9,936 nucleotides of DNA from an uncultured Gemmatimonadaceae bacterium (GTDB lineage: Bacteria > Gemmatimonadota > Gemmatimonadetes > Gemmatimonadales > Gemmatimonadaceae), in assembly GCA_955652635.1 (NCBI GenBank), contig CATPBN010000024.1, positions 1-9,936 of the forward strand, written 5' to 3'. A program made the position numbers and the translations under genes. Below, one piece after another: positions 1 to 6,843 of the stretch. The notes beneath the pieces were generated by a model that was not told the DNA's origin, did not search any database, and was given only the letters and a program-made list of their open reading frames with translations. The stretch's first letter is position 1. Each line of letters begins with the position of its first letter.

Positions 1-2060
1 CGACCTGGGTCGACTGGAACCCGACGCCGCCGGACAAGAACATGGGCCTGTGGCAGCCGGTAAACCTGAGCGCCAGCGGGGATGTGGTCGTACGCAATCC
101 GGAGGTCGTAAGCCGCGTCGACACAGCAACACTCCGCAGCGCGGATCTTACTGTCGCCACCAACCTGAGGAACCTCACCTCGCGCGCGGTCACCGGTACG
201 CTTCGCGGCAAGATCGGAAACATCGCGTTCACCCGGTCCGTTACGCTCGCGCCGCAGGACAGCGCGTTCGTGCGCTTCGCTCCTGACAGTTTTCCGCAGC
301 TTCGCTTCGCGAACCCGCGCCTCTGGTGGCCCGCGGAACTGGGCAAGCCCGAGCTGTACGATCTGTCTCTCGAGTTCGTGGGCGGCGGACGCGTGTCGGA
401 TCGACAAAATCTCCGGTTCGGCATTCGCGAGATAACCTCCGAGTCGACGCCGAAAGGCGGGCGTCTCTTCCGCGTGAACGGCCGCCGCATTTTGATCCGC
501 GGTGGCGGCTGGGCGCCCGACATGTTCTTCCGGCCGCAACCGGAGCGACAGGACGCACAGCTCCGCTACGCGCTCGACATGCATCTCAACACCATCAGAC
601 TGGAGGGCAACTACGAGAACGACCGTTTCTTCCAGCGTACCGACAGCCTCGGCGTTCTCGTAATGACAGGATGGGTGTGTTGCGACGCATGGGAGGAATG
701 GAAGAAGTGGGGGCCCGAGCAGTACGCGGTCGCAGCGGCATCACTGCGCGATCAGATCCGCCGGATGAGGGGTCACCCCAGCGTTTTCGTCTGGCTCAAC
801 GGGAGCGACAACCCTCCGCCCGCGGACGTCGAAAAGATCTACCTCGACATCGAGCAGAAGGAAGCTTGGCCCAACCCCACAATCTCATCGGCCAGCGCAA
901 AGCCAACCGAGGTCTCCGGAGCAAGCGGTGTGAAGATGACGGGACCGTACGACTGGGTTCCACCGTCGTACTGGCTGCAGGACAGCACTCACGGTGGGGC
1001 GTGGGCGTACAACACAGAGACGAGCGCCGGCGCGGCGATACCGCCAATCGAGAGCATTCGGCGCATGATTCCGGCGCAGGATATCAAGTGGCCGCTGGAC
1101 AGCGTGTGGGTTTACCACGCCGCGAGCGGTGTGTTCTCGCACTTGCTCGACCGCTACAATGCCGCACTGTCGATACGCTTCGGCGCGCCCACTACCGTGG
1201 AGGATTACACCATCACTTCGCAGCTCATGACGTACGAGAACGAGCGCGCGATGTTCGAGGCGTATCGTCGCAACGAGTACGTCTCGACGGGCGTGATCCA
1301 GTGGATGTTCAACAACGCGTGGCCGTCCATTTATTGGCATCTTTTCGACTGGTACCTCCTGCCTGGCGGTGGATACTTCGGGGCGAAGAAGGCAAACGAG
1401 CCGGTGCACGTGCTGTTCTCCTACGACGACCGGTCAATCGCAGTAGTCAACGGCAGTGCGAGCCGTACCCCGCTGCGCGGAGTGCATCTCCGAACCTCGG
1501 TTTACAATGTCGATGGTACGCAAAGGCTTGGTCGCGACACCGTAATCGACATGCCGCCAGACACCAGCATGCGCGTGTCCACGCTGCAGGAGCAGGCGGG
1601 TATCGCGGGAGCGTATCTGGTGGATCTCCGGCTAGTCGATGCCAACGGGCATCCGCTCAGCACCAACTTTTACTGGCTGTCGACGCGCCCTGACGTCTTG
1701 GCTGATTCATCCACCTGGTACAACAGGGAGGTAAAGAGCTACGCGGATTACACCGCGCTCCGGAGCATGCCGACCGCGGCGGTGAATGCGACTGCTCGTT
1801 TCAGCAGCAGTGGCGGCACGGGCCAGGCACGGGTGACGCTGAAAAATCCCGGCCGGTCCATTGCCTTCTTCATTCGAATGCAGATCACCGGACGCGGAGA
1901 CGAGGAAGTGTTGCCAGTGCTGTGGGAGGACAACTACATCTCGCTTCTCCCAGGCGAGACCCGCACGATCTCGGCGACGTACCGCGTGCGCGATCTGGGC
2001 CGCTCGCCTCCACACATGGTATTGACCGGATGGAACGTGCGCCGGACAACTGCTCGTTAG
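1..2060 (+). CDS. GH2 exo-beta-D-glucosaminidase-like glycosidase, 5' partial
   Basis: The reading frame is open from the window edge (first full codon at base 3) and gives 685 visible residues, so the gene begins upstream. The first residues, TWVDWNPTPPDKNMGLW, match the end of the GH2 sugar-binding domain, so the ATG at 42 is internal. An Ig-like sandwich follows (to about base 460), then the TIM barrel (FRVNGRRILIRGGG, about base 470 onward), then C-terminal beta domains with NFYWLS. The acid/base position is Asp in LNGSD (807-809), where most GH2 enzymes have Glu. The nucleophile is Glu in NTETSAG (1017-1019), 70 residues later. RLEG (597-608) and GWVCCDAWEEW (about 672-704) are also present. 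Asp/Glu at this spacing is the signature of the exo-beta-D-glucosaminidase branch (chitosan and chito-oligosaccharide ends, EC 3.2.1.165). The family is usually secreted or periplasmic; the signal peptide would lie outside the window. The substrate is inferred; a beta-mannosidase-like relative is the alternative. Confidence 0.9.
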   Translation, partial: TWVDWNPTPPDKNMGLWQPVNLSASGDVVVRNPEVVSRVDTATLRSADLTVATNLRNLTSRAVTGTLRGKIGNIAFTRSVTLAPQDSAFVRFAPDSFPQLRFANPRLWWPAELGKPELYDLSLEFVGGGRVSDRQNLRFGIREITSESTPKGGRLFRVNGRRILIRGGGWAPDMFFRPQPERQDAQLRYALDMHLNTIRLEGNYENDRFFQRTDSLGVLVMTGWVCCDAWEEWKKWGPEQYAVAAASLRDQIRRMRGHPSVFVWLNGSDNPPPADVEKIYLDIEQKEAWPNPTISSASAKPTEVSGASGVKMTGPYDWVPPSYWLQDSTHGGAWAYNTETSAGAAIPPIESIRRMIPAQDIKWPLDSVWVYHAASGVFSHLLDRYNAALSIRFGAPTTVEDYTITSQLMTYENERAMFEAYRRNEYVSTGVIQWMFNNAWPSIYWHLFDWYLLPGGGYFGAKKANEPVHVLFSYDDRSIAVVNGSASRTPLRGVHLRTSVYNVDGTQRLGRDTVIDMPPDTSMRVSTLQEQAGIAGAYLVDLRLVDANGHPLSTNFYWLSTRPDVLADSSTWYNREVKSYADYTALRSMPTAAVNATARFSSSGGTGQARVTLKNPGRSIAFFIRMQITGRGDEEVLPVLWEDNYISLLPGETRTISATYRVRDLGRSPPHMVLTGWNVRRTTAR

Positions 2061-2786
2061 ATGACGGGAGACGCGCGACAACGGAAGCGCACGATCGCGG
2101 AGCGGCGTTTCGCCGAGAAAGCAGAGGAGTTAACCAAACTCGAACTCCGGGAGCGCTTCGAGCGGATTTACTCGACGAATCTCTGGTCGGACCCGGAGTC
2201 GCGCTCTGGAGTTGGGTCCACACTCGACTCAACACGCGTACTGCGAACCGAATTACCCAAGGCGCTTCGCCAGCTCGGAGCGCGCGTGCTGCTCGACGTA
2301 CCGTGCGGCGACTTTACGTGGATGGAGCGCGTTGACCTAAGCGGGATCGAGTACATCGGCGGCGACATAGTTCCGTCGATCGTTGAAAAGAATCAGCGTT
2401 TGCACGCAAGCGGGTCGCGGCGGTTCGTGGGGCTCGATCTAACTCGAGACGTACTTCCAGACGCGGACGTTCTTCTCTGCCGGGACTGTCTGGTGCACTT
2501 GTCCTATGCGAACATTCGAGCCGTGTTGGCGAACATCGCGCGCTCGAGAATTCGTTTTGTGTTGATGACGTCGTTTCCGGGACGGCGCGACAACTACGAC
2601 GTGGCTGACGGAGACTGGCGTGCGCTGGATTTCCAGGCGCCGCCGTTTTCCTTTCCCGAGCCGCGCCTGGCGATCGTCGAGAACTGCGAGGAGGAAGACG
2701 GATCGTACGCGGACAAATCGCTCCTCGCTTGGCGCGTGGGGGACCTTCGTACGAGGGACAACGTTGTCGACGGCAAAGAAGTCTAG
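2061..2786 (+). CDS. class I SAM-dependent methyltransferase
   Basis: A 241-residue protein. Its core is a Rossmann methyltransferase: motif I VLLDVPCGDFTWM (residues 76-88), the acidic residue after strand 2 in YIGGDIV (98-104), and a motif IV-like stretch DADVLLCRDCLVHLS (134-148). Upstream of the core, IYSTNLWSDPESRSGVGS (36-53) resembles a conserved N-terminal segment of small uncharacterised bacterial methyltransferases. The substrate cannot be told from sequence. The ATG directly follows the GH2 stop (TAGATG, same frame) and no Shine-Dalgarno is visible, so translation probably depends on ribosomes finishing GH2. No other usable start codon lies before the conserved segment. The 3' end overlaps the next gene by 23 bases. 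The first 35 residues are rich in Arg, Lys and Glu and are likely helical. Confidence 0.82.
   Translation: MTGDARQRKRTIAERRFAEKAEELTKLELRERFERIYSTNLWSDPESRSGVGSTLDSTRVLRTELPKALRQLGARVLLDVPCGDFTWMERVDLSGIEYIGGDIVPSIVEKNQRLHASGSRRFVGLDLTRDVLPDADVLLCRDCLVHLSYANIRAVLANIARSRIRFVLMTSFPGRRDNYDVADGDWRALDFQAPPFSFPEPRLAIVENCEEEDGSYADKSLLAWRVGDLRTRDNVVDGKEV
2753..2757 (+). promoter_or_regulatory. Shine-Dalgarno that fixes the TTG start of the P-loop kinase gene
   Basis: GAGGG lies 6 bases before the TTG at 2764, inside the end of the methyltransferase gene. No ATG or GTG in the kinase frame lies between here and the P-loop, and residues further upstream in that frame are arginine-rich shadow sequence. 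The TTG is therefore the best start. Confidence 0.6.
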
Positions 2787-3396
2787 CGCTCAGCAAGCAG
2801 TCGTCGACGCTGTTCGACGCCTCCTGACCCGTCACACCCGTCCTGTCCTCGTAGCAATCGATGGTCCGAGTGGTTCGGGGAAATCCACGCTCGCGCTCTG
2901 GCTCGCGGACCAGCTCGAGGCCGCGCTGATTCAGACCGACGACTTTTTCGCCGCGGGAATTACAGATGCCGAATGGGACGCCCGCACACCTGAGCAGTGG
3001 GCGGCTGACGCGATTGACTGGCTACGAGTGCGGACCGAAGCACTTGAACCGCTTCTCGCCGGCAAACCGGCGCAATGGCACCCGTTTGACTTCGCCGGGG
3101 GCGTTCGCCCCGACGGCACCTACGCCCTGCGCTCCGATTTCGTCGAGCGTGAGGCGGCCAGGGTTATCCTACTCGACGGCGCGTATTCGACGGGAGAGCA
3201 CCTCGCTGATCTAATCGACTTGACGGTGCTCGTTGACGCCCCCCGGCGGCTTCGCCACGACCGCCTTAAGGCACGCGAGGAACCGGGCTTTCTGAAGGCA
3301 TGGCATGCGCGTTGGGATTCGGCCGAGGAAGTGTACTATTCGCAGATCCGCCCGCATTCGTCCTTCGATCTCGTCGTCGATGACTCTGATACCTAA
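2764..3396 (+). CDS. uridine-kinase-like P-loop NTPase (putative nucleoside/sugar kinase)
   Basis: A 210-residue protein read from TTG at 2764. It has a clear Walker A motif, GPSGSGKST (residues 34-42), preceded by the hydrophobic strand VLVAID, and QTDDFF (57-62), which corresponds to the DDF(Y/F) motif of the uridine kinase/phosphoribulokinase family. A later LTVLVDAPRRLRHDRLKARE segment fits the base strand and lid arginines of that fold. The length is close to bacterial uridine kinases (about 210 residues). The likely reaction is ATP-dependent phosphorylation of a nucleoside or small sugar in the cytoplasm, but the substrate is not determined. The gene overlaps the methyltransferase by 23 bases, which suggests coupled translation. 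Its TAA stop sits within the left core (ACCTAAC) of the attC-like element, the usual position for the stop of an integron cassette gene. Confidence 0.75.
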   Translation: MSTAKKSSAQQAVVDAVRRLLTRHTRPVLVAIDGPSGSGKSTLALWLADQLEAALIQTDDFFAAGITDAEWDARTPEQWAADAIDWLRVRTEALEPLLAGKPAQWHPFDFAGGVRPDGTYALRSDFVEREAARVILLDGAYSTGEHLADLIDLTVLVDAPRRLRHDRLKAREEPGFLKAWHARWDSAEEVYYSQIRPHSSFDLVVDDSDT

Positions 3397-3482
3397 CGAA
3401 CATCGCCCAGGACAACCATTTTTCGGATGCGGCTTCGCCGCAATTGTTGTAAGGTGATTGCAGCTGAACGCTGGCGTTAGGA
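3391..3482 (+). other. integron attC-like recombination site
   Basis: The left core ACCTAAC (3391-3397) fits RYYYAAC exactly. The right core GTTAGGA (3476-3482) fits GTTRRRY except for the last base, and six of its seven bases complement the left core. The right half, GCTGAAC then GCTG then GCGTTAGG (3463-3481), closely follows the L'-spacer-R' layout of known attC sites such as that of aadA cassettes. The centre has a perfect 6-bp hairpin TGCGGC-TTC-GCCGCA (3428-3442), with ACAAC (3412-3416) able to pair with GTTGT (3446-3450). The 92-base length lies in the known attC range. The weak point is the left L'' box: GCCCAG (3405-3410) pairs only partly with CTGAAC. The element fills the whole gap between two genes. 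No integrase or second site was found. Confidence 0.55.
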
Positions 3483-3500
3483 AGACAAAAGGAGTCTCGA

Positions 3501-3923
3501 ATGGCCGAAAAAGGAAATCTCGATTCGCGCAGTCTCGACGCGCTCATTGACGTCGATGCTCCCCTCAGCGACAGGCAGTTCCAACGGAAGCTCGAATCCT
3601 ATCGAGCCGAACGAGACTTCTACAAGCATCTAACGACTCTGAGCACCGCCTCCGTCGTCTTGATCGCAACGTTCCTCATAAAGGTGTTCCCTAACCCTGA
3701 GTGGAGCGAGTTGGTGAACATATCGCTCAGCGGGTTTGCCATTTCTGTCGTCGGTTGCGCCGTCATGTACGCGCTCGCGGTCGTCGATACGGATTCCGAG
3801 CTGAGTCTTCATAAGCAAATGCCAAATCGGTGGGTAGGATGGTTGCCAATAACAGCTGGGCTCGGCGGTTTTTTCGTGGGAATAGCATCGCTGGCGGCCT
3901 TTGCGATACACAATCTTTCTTGA
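3501..3923 (+). CDS. small three-helix membrane protein, unknown function
   Basis: A 140-residue protein of no family I recognise. A charged N-terminal segment (residues 1-44, with a likely helix or short coiled coil about 24-42) precedes three predicted membrane segments: about 45-62 (STASVVLIATFLIKVF), 72-95 (VNISLSGFAISVVGCAVMYALAVV) and 111-137 (WVGWLPITAGLGGFFVGIASLAAFAI). There are no catalytic motifs. AAAAGGAG at 3487-3494 lies 6 bases before the ATG, the strongest ribosome binding site on this strand. The gene starts 18 bases after the right core of the attC-like element, as cassette genes do. Two sample 60-base rows (3661 and 3781) count to about 50% G+C, lower than neighbouring genes, which fits acquisition from elsewhere. 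Confidence 0.7.
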   Translation: MAEKGNLDSRSLDALIDVDAPLSDRQFQRKLESYRAERDFYKHLTTLSTASVVLIATFLIKVFPNPEWSELVNISLSGFAISVVGCAVMYALAVVDTDSELSLHKQMPNRWVGWLPITAGLGGFFVGIASLAAFAIHNLS

Positions 3924-3940
3924 GAACGTGACCGCGGCAG

Positions 3941-4369
3941 TTGCTGACTAACCCTCCACGCGATAACGAAGCCCGACACTTTCCCGTATCCGTAAAGGGC
4001 GTTGTCGTCCGCAACGGCAAGGTTGTTCTCCTCCGCAACGAGCGCGACGAATGGGAGCTGCCCGGCGGTAAACTCGAGCTGTCGGAGTCTCCGGAGCGGT
4101 GTCTCGCACGTGAGCTCGAGGAAGAACTGGGACTCGTGATCGAACCGGAAAGCATCCTGGATTCCTGGATCTACACCATCGTCCCTGGCGTACACGTTCT
4201 CGTTGTCACGTACGGTTGTCTGGAGTCTTCCCTGGCCGAAGCCGTTCTGAGCGATGAGCACAAAGAGTTGCGTTGGTTCCCGCTCGCCGAGATTGATAGC
4301 TTAGAGATGCCCGACGGCTACAAGGCATCGATAAGGTCCTGGTCGGCTCGCGTGCGAGTCGCCGGCTAA
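3941..4369 (+). CDS. Nudix hydrolase
   Basis: A 142-residue protein read from TTG. It contains a complete Nudix box GX5EX7REUXEEXGU at residues 43-65 (G43, E49, R57, E58, E61, E62, G64, L65), whose glutamates bind Mg2+ or Mn2+. The strand VSVKGVVVRNGKVVLLRNERDEWELPGG before the box is typical of short, single-domain Nudix enzymes that hydrolyse nucleoside diphosphates linked to another moiety. The substrate is not predictable. The start is uncertain: TTG 3941 has no clear Shine-Dalgarno, CTG at 3944 is the only nearby alternative, and the frame is closed by TGA at 3929. It lies 17 bases after the membrane protein gene and 24 bases before the TolB-like gene, so it is probably cotranscribed with both. 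Confidence 0.88.
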   Translation: MLTNPPRDNEARHFPVSVKGVVVRNGKVVLLRNERDEWELPGGKLELSESPERCLARELEEELGLVIEPESILDSWIYTIVPGVHVLVVTYGCLESSLAEAVLSDEHKELRWFPLAEIDSLEMPDGYKASIRSWSARVRVAG

Positions 4370-4393
4370 CCTGCGCGTCAACCGAGATATCCC

Positions 4394-5920
4394 ATGCGCT
4401 TAACCACCTTCTGCCGCATTCTCACCTTCGCATTGACCTTCGCATCCATGAGCGACCTCGCGGTCGCGCAAAGCTCAGTCGGGATCTTCGACGCGCAAAC
4501 GGACGTCGGTCGCGTAAGAAGTCCGGGATCCGCGTCATACGACCCGCAACTCCAGGCGTACACGATTGGGGGCTCGGGCCAGAACATGTGGATGGGCCAC
4601 GACGATTTCCATTTCGTCTGGAAGAGGATGACGGGCAACTTCATTCTCTCCACGCGCGCGCGCTTCGTCGGCGCTGGAGTCGAGGCGCACCGGAAGATCG
4701 GCTGGACCATTCGACCGTCACTGGAGACCAACAGCGCGCACGTGACCGCGGCGGTGCATGGCGACGGACTCACGTCGCTCCAGTTCCGTCGAACGACTGG
4801 CGCCATCACAGAAGAGGCGAAGTCGGGCGACAGCCTGCCGAACCCGGACGCAGTCATCCAGCTCGAGCGGCGCGACGGCGTTTACCTGATGTCAGTCGCC
4901 CGATTCGGTGACACGCTCGTCACGCAGCAGCTCGCCGACGTGTCACTGCCGGATACGGTTTACGTCGGGTTGTTCGTGTGCGCGCACAACGACACCGTCG
5001 TCGAGCACGCATCGTTCACCAATGTGCGCATCACCACACTGTCGAATCGGGATTTAGTACCCTATCGCCAATACATCGGGAGCAATCTCGAGATTCTGGA
5101 CGTAGCAACCGGGAACGCGACGATCATCCATAGTTACCGCGGATCCTTTCAGGCGCCCAACTGGACTCCCGACGGCAAGGCGCTGATCTACGCCCAGGAA
5201 GGACTTCTTTATCGGTTTGACCTCTCGTCACGCGTGGTCGAGGCTATCAACACCGGATTCGCGACGCATAACAACAACGATCACGTTCTGTCGTTCGATG
5301 GCCGGATGCTGGGCATCAGCAACCATGCGGCGGAGGACAGCGGGGTCTCGATCGTCTACACAGTCCCGACAACCGGCGGCACACCAAAGCGCGTTACCGC
5401 CAAAGGACCTTCCTACTTTCACGGCTGGTCACCCGATGGGCGGTGGATGGCGTACACGGGCCAGCGAAATGGCGATTACGACGTCTACAAGATCCCGTCC
5501 ACCGGTGGCGACGAGATTCGACTTACATCCGCGCCGGGACTGGACGACGGACCCGAGTACACGCCGGACGGTGCGTACATCTACTTCAACTCCGTGCGCA
5601 GCGGACGGATGCAGATCTGGCGGATGCGGCCCGACGGAAGCGAGCAGCAGCAGATCACCAACGACAGCTTCAACAACTGGTTCCCGCACATCTCGCCGGA
5701 CGGCAAGTGGATCGTGTACATCGCCTTTCCACCGCCGCCGGAGGTTGCCGCGAACGATCATCCGTTCTACAAGCACGTGACGCGGCGATTGATGCCGATC
5801 GGCGGCGGCCCGGCGCGAGTCATCGCGTACGTGTACGGCGGCCAGGGAACGATGAACGTTCCGTCGTGGTCACCCGATGGAACTCGACTGGCCTTCGTAA
5901 GCAACTCGACCATCCCATAG
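4394..5920 (+). CDS. exported TolB-like beta-propeller protein with N-terminal lectin-like domain
   Basis: A 508-residue protein. Residues 1-25 form a signal peptide (MRLTTFCRILTFALTFA, then AVA-Q cleavage near 25/26), so it should be periplasmic or secreted. Residues 26-215 look like a DUF1349/concanavalin-type beta-sandwich (FDAQTDVGRV, WKRMTGNFILSTRARFV). Residues about 235-508 carry PD40/TolB propeller repeats with the x(S/T)PDGxxxxY/F signature: NWTPDGKALIYA (256), GWSPDGRWMAYT (344), EYTPDGAYIYF (388), HISPDGKWIVY (432) and SWSPDGTRLAFV (491), plus a degenerate LSFDGRMLGIS. The blades probably form a binding platform; no enzyme motif is seen. True Tol-Pal TolB is about 430 residues with a different N-terminal domain and sits beside tolA and pal, which are absent, so this is a paralogous family. 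The ribosome binding site is weak (GAG at 4384). Confidence 0.82.
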   Translation: MRLTTFCRILTFALTFASMSDLAVAQSSVGIFDAQTDVGRVRSPGSASYDPQLQAYTIGGSGQNMWMGHDDFHFVWKRMTGNFILSTRARFVGAGVEAHRKIGWTIRPSLETNSAHVTAAVHGDGLTSLQFRRTTGAITEEAKSGDSLPNPDAVIQLERRDGVYLMSVARFGDTLVTQQLADVSLPDTVYVGLFVCAHNDTVVEHASFTNVRITTLSNRDLVPYRQYIGSNLEILDVATGNATIIHSYRGSFQAPNWTPDGKALIYAQEGLLYRFDLSSRVVEAINTGFATHNNNDHVLSFDGRMLGISNHAAEDSGVSIVYTVPTTGGTPKRVTAKGPSYFHGWSPDGRWMAYTGQRNGDYDVYKIPSTGGDEIRLTSAPGLDDGPEYTPDGAYIYFNSVRSGRMQIWRMRPDGSEQQQITNDSFNNWFPHISPDGKWIVYIAFPPPPEVAANDHPFYKHVTRRLMPIGGGPARVIAYVYGGQGTMNVPSWSPDGTRLAFVSNSTIP

Positions 5921-5926
5921 CTGCTG

Positions 5927-5957
5927 ATGCGCTATCGAGCCAACGTCGATAGCGCAT
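5927..5957. terminator. hairpin terminator between convergent genes
   Basis: A perfect 12-bp stem ATGCGCTATCGA / TCGATAGCGCAT surrounds a 7-base loop (5939-5945). It starts 7 bases after the TolB-like stop and ends 17 bases before the stop of the SRPBCC gene on the opposite strand. On the + strand only three T's follow, and none follow on the - strand, so the intrinsic termination signal is weak. Its position between convergent genes still supports termination or mRNA end protection. Confidence 0.65.
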
Positions 5958-5974
5958 TTCGCCAGCGGATAGCG

Positions 5975-6466
5975 TTAGTCCAGCTTGGCGAGAAGCCTGT
6001 CCAGCGCCGCGTAGCTCGCGTTCATCCCGCCTTCCACTCCTGACTTCAGGAATCCGTCGCGCTCCTCGGTTGTGTGGAACAGCGACGTGGTGACGAGCCG
6101 CGTGCGGCCATCGCCAAGATCTTCCAGGGTCGTCGTATTGATAATCACGTAGGCAGGCATTCCGTCCCATTCGAACGTCTGAACCACACGCTCCGGAGGC
6201 GTAACTTCGCGAAATCGGCCTTCGAAGCCATGCACTGCGTCAGGGGCGTGCTCGACGAATCGCCAGTGGCCGCCACGCTTCACCTCCAGCCGCTCGATCA
6301 CCAGCTTGTTGCCCCTCCCCCACCACTCCGCGACCAGCTCGGGATCGGTCATCGCCTGCCACACCCGCTCGCGTGGCGCATTGAAGATTCGCTCGAACCG
6401 GATCTCACGGTCGGCTGGTGTCGTGATCGTTGCCCTCATTGTCGGGTGTTGTTCCATGGTCGTCAT
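5975..6466 (-). CDS. SRPBCC / AHSA1-domain protein
   Basis: A 163-residue protein with the START/Bet v1-like AHSA1 fold: IRFERIFNAPRERVWQAMTDPELVAEWWG near the N-terminus, GGHWRFVEHAPDAVHGFEGRFREVTPPERVVQTFEW in the middle, and the closing helix GGMNASYAALDRLLAKL. Such proteins bind hydrophobic small ligands in a cavity; the ligand is unknown. The start is set by GGGAG 5 bases before ATG 6466, and that ATG overlaps the TGA of the ArsR gene (ATGA, 6463-6466). The frame is open further upstream but that sequence is the shadow of the ArsR gene. ArsR plus SRPBCC is a widespread two-gene unit in which the regulator controls its partner. Confidence 0.9.
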   Translation of the reverse strand: MTTMEQHPTMRATITTPADREIRFERIFNAPRERVWQAMTDPELVAEWWGRGNKLVIERLEVKRGGHWRFVEHAPDAVHGFEGRFREVTPPERVVQTFEWDGMPAYVIINTTTLEDLGDGRTRLVTTSLFHTTEERDGFLKSGVEGGMNASYAALDRLLAKLD

Positions 6467-6798
6467 CGTTTCTCCCTGGTACGCTCGAGGAATTCCCCGA
6501 GCCGGTCGAGGCGGCTCTCGAGCGTCCGCCGATACTCCGCGATCCATGCGGTCTCGTCATCCAGTCGGCGCGGGCCGAGCCGGCACCGGCGGACCCGTCC
6601 GATTTTCTCTGTAGTCACCAAGCCCGCTGCCTCGAGCACTGCGACGTGTTTCTTGATGCCCGTCAAGGTAATATCGAAACGCTCGGCCAATTCGCTGATC
6701 GCGGCCTCGGACTTCCCGAGACGCTCAAGAATTCCCCGGCGGGTCGGATCGGCCAAGGCACCAAATGCCGCATCGAGCTTAGGTGGATACTGAACCAT
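6463..6798 (-). CDS. ArsR-family winged-helix transcriptional regulator
   Basis: A 111-residue protein. LDAAFGALADPTRRGILERL (residues 8-27) is the hallmark ArsR opening. The helix-turn-helix covers about 30-61 (ISELAERFDITLTGIKKHVAVLEAAGLV), followed by a wing with VTTEKIGRVRRCRL. The metal-binding ELCVCDL-type motif of ArsR/SmtB sensors is absent, so this belongs to the group paired with SRPBCC partners whose signal is mostly unknown. ATG 6798 is chosen because the only upstream ATG in frame (6834) falls in the -35 box. The chosen ATG lies inside a 24-bp palindrome, with the promoter directly upstream and no Shine-Dalgarno. It overlaps the SRPBCC gene by 4 bases and is likely a repressor of its own operon. 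Confidence 0.9.
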   Translation of the reverse strand: MVQYPPKLDAAFGALADPTRRGILERLGKSEAAISELAERFDITLTGIKKHVAVLEAAGLVTTEKIGRVRRCRLGPRRLDDETAWIAEYRRTLESRLDRLGEFLERTREKR

Positions 6799-6810
6799 AT
6801 GGTTCAGTAT
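6787..6810. promoter_or_regulatory. 24-bp perfect palindrome, probable ArsR operator
   Basis: The half-site ATACTGAACCAT (6787-6798) is followed without gap by its reverse complement (6799-6810). The palindrome covers five of the six -10 bases, the predicted transcription start and the ATG of the ArsR gene. A dimer bound here would block RNA polymerase, which is the normal mode for ArsR autorepression. Confidence 0.8.
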
Positions 6811-6834
6811 AAGCCAATCTACTTTTCTTGTCAA
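6806..6834 (-). promoter_or_regulatory. sigma70-type promoter of the ArsR-SRPBCC operon
   Basis: On the - strand a perfect -35 TTGACA (6834-6829) is followed after exactly 17 bases by TATACT (6811-6806), five of six matches to the -10 consensus. The start of transcription should fall at about 6801-6797, while the start codon begins at 6798. The mRNA would therefore have almost no leader, matching the lack of a Shine-Dalgarno. The promoter lies 9 bases after the stop of the upstream monooxygenase gene. Confidence 0.82.
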
Positions 6835-6843
6835 CCTTCGGGT

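Noticed and set aside
326..1693. A 455-codon open frame on the + strand inside the GH2 gene, plus several long antisense frames at 241-558 and 885-1409.
   Set aside because: Arg/Ala/Pro-rich translations with no recognisable domain, fully covered by the well-supported GH2 frame; usual shadows in GC-rich DNA.
2620..2763. Upstream extension of the P-loop kinase frame from an ATG at 2620.
   Set aside because: The extra residues (RWISRRRRFPFPSRAW) are a shadow of the methyltransferase; the TTG at 2764 with its Shine-Dalgarno fits family length.
3958..4012. Possible second attC: GATAACGAAGCCC paired with GGGCGTTGTC.
   Set aside because: Core sites do not fit RYYYAAC/GTTRRRY, and the bases encode the conserved start of the Nudix domain.
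4653..4662. Five CG dinucleotides in a row.
   Set aside because: Encodes Thr-Arg-Ala-Arg in the TolB-like protein; expected by chance in GC-rich coding sequence.
6799..6834. An ATG at 6834 giving a 12-residue longer ArsR protein.
   Set aside because: It overlaps the -35 box and lies upstream of the predicted transcription start; the family normally begins near the LDAAFGALADPTRR motif.
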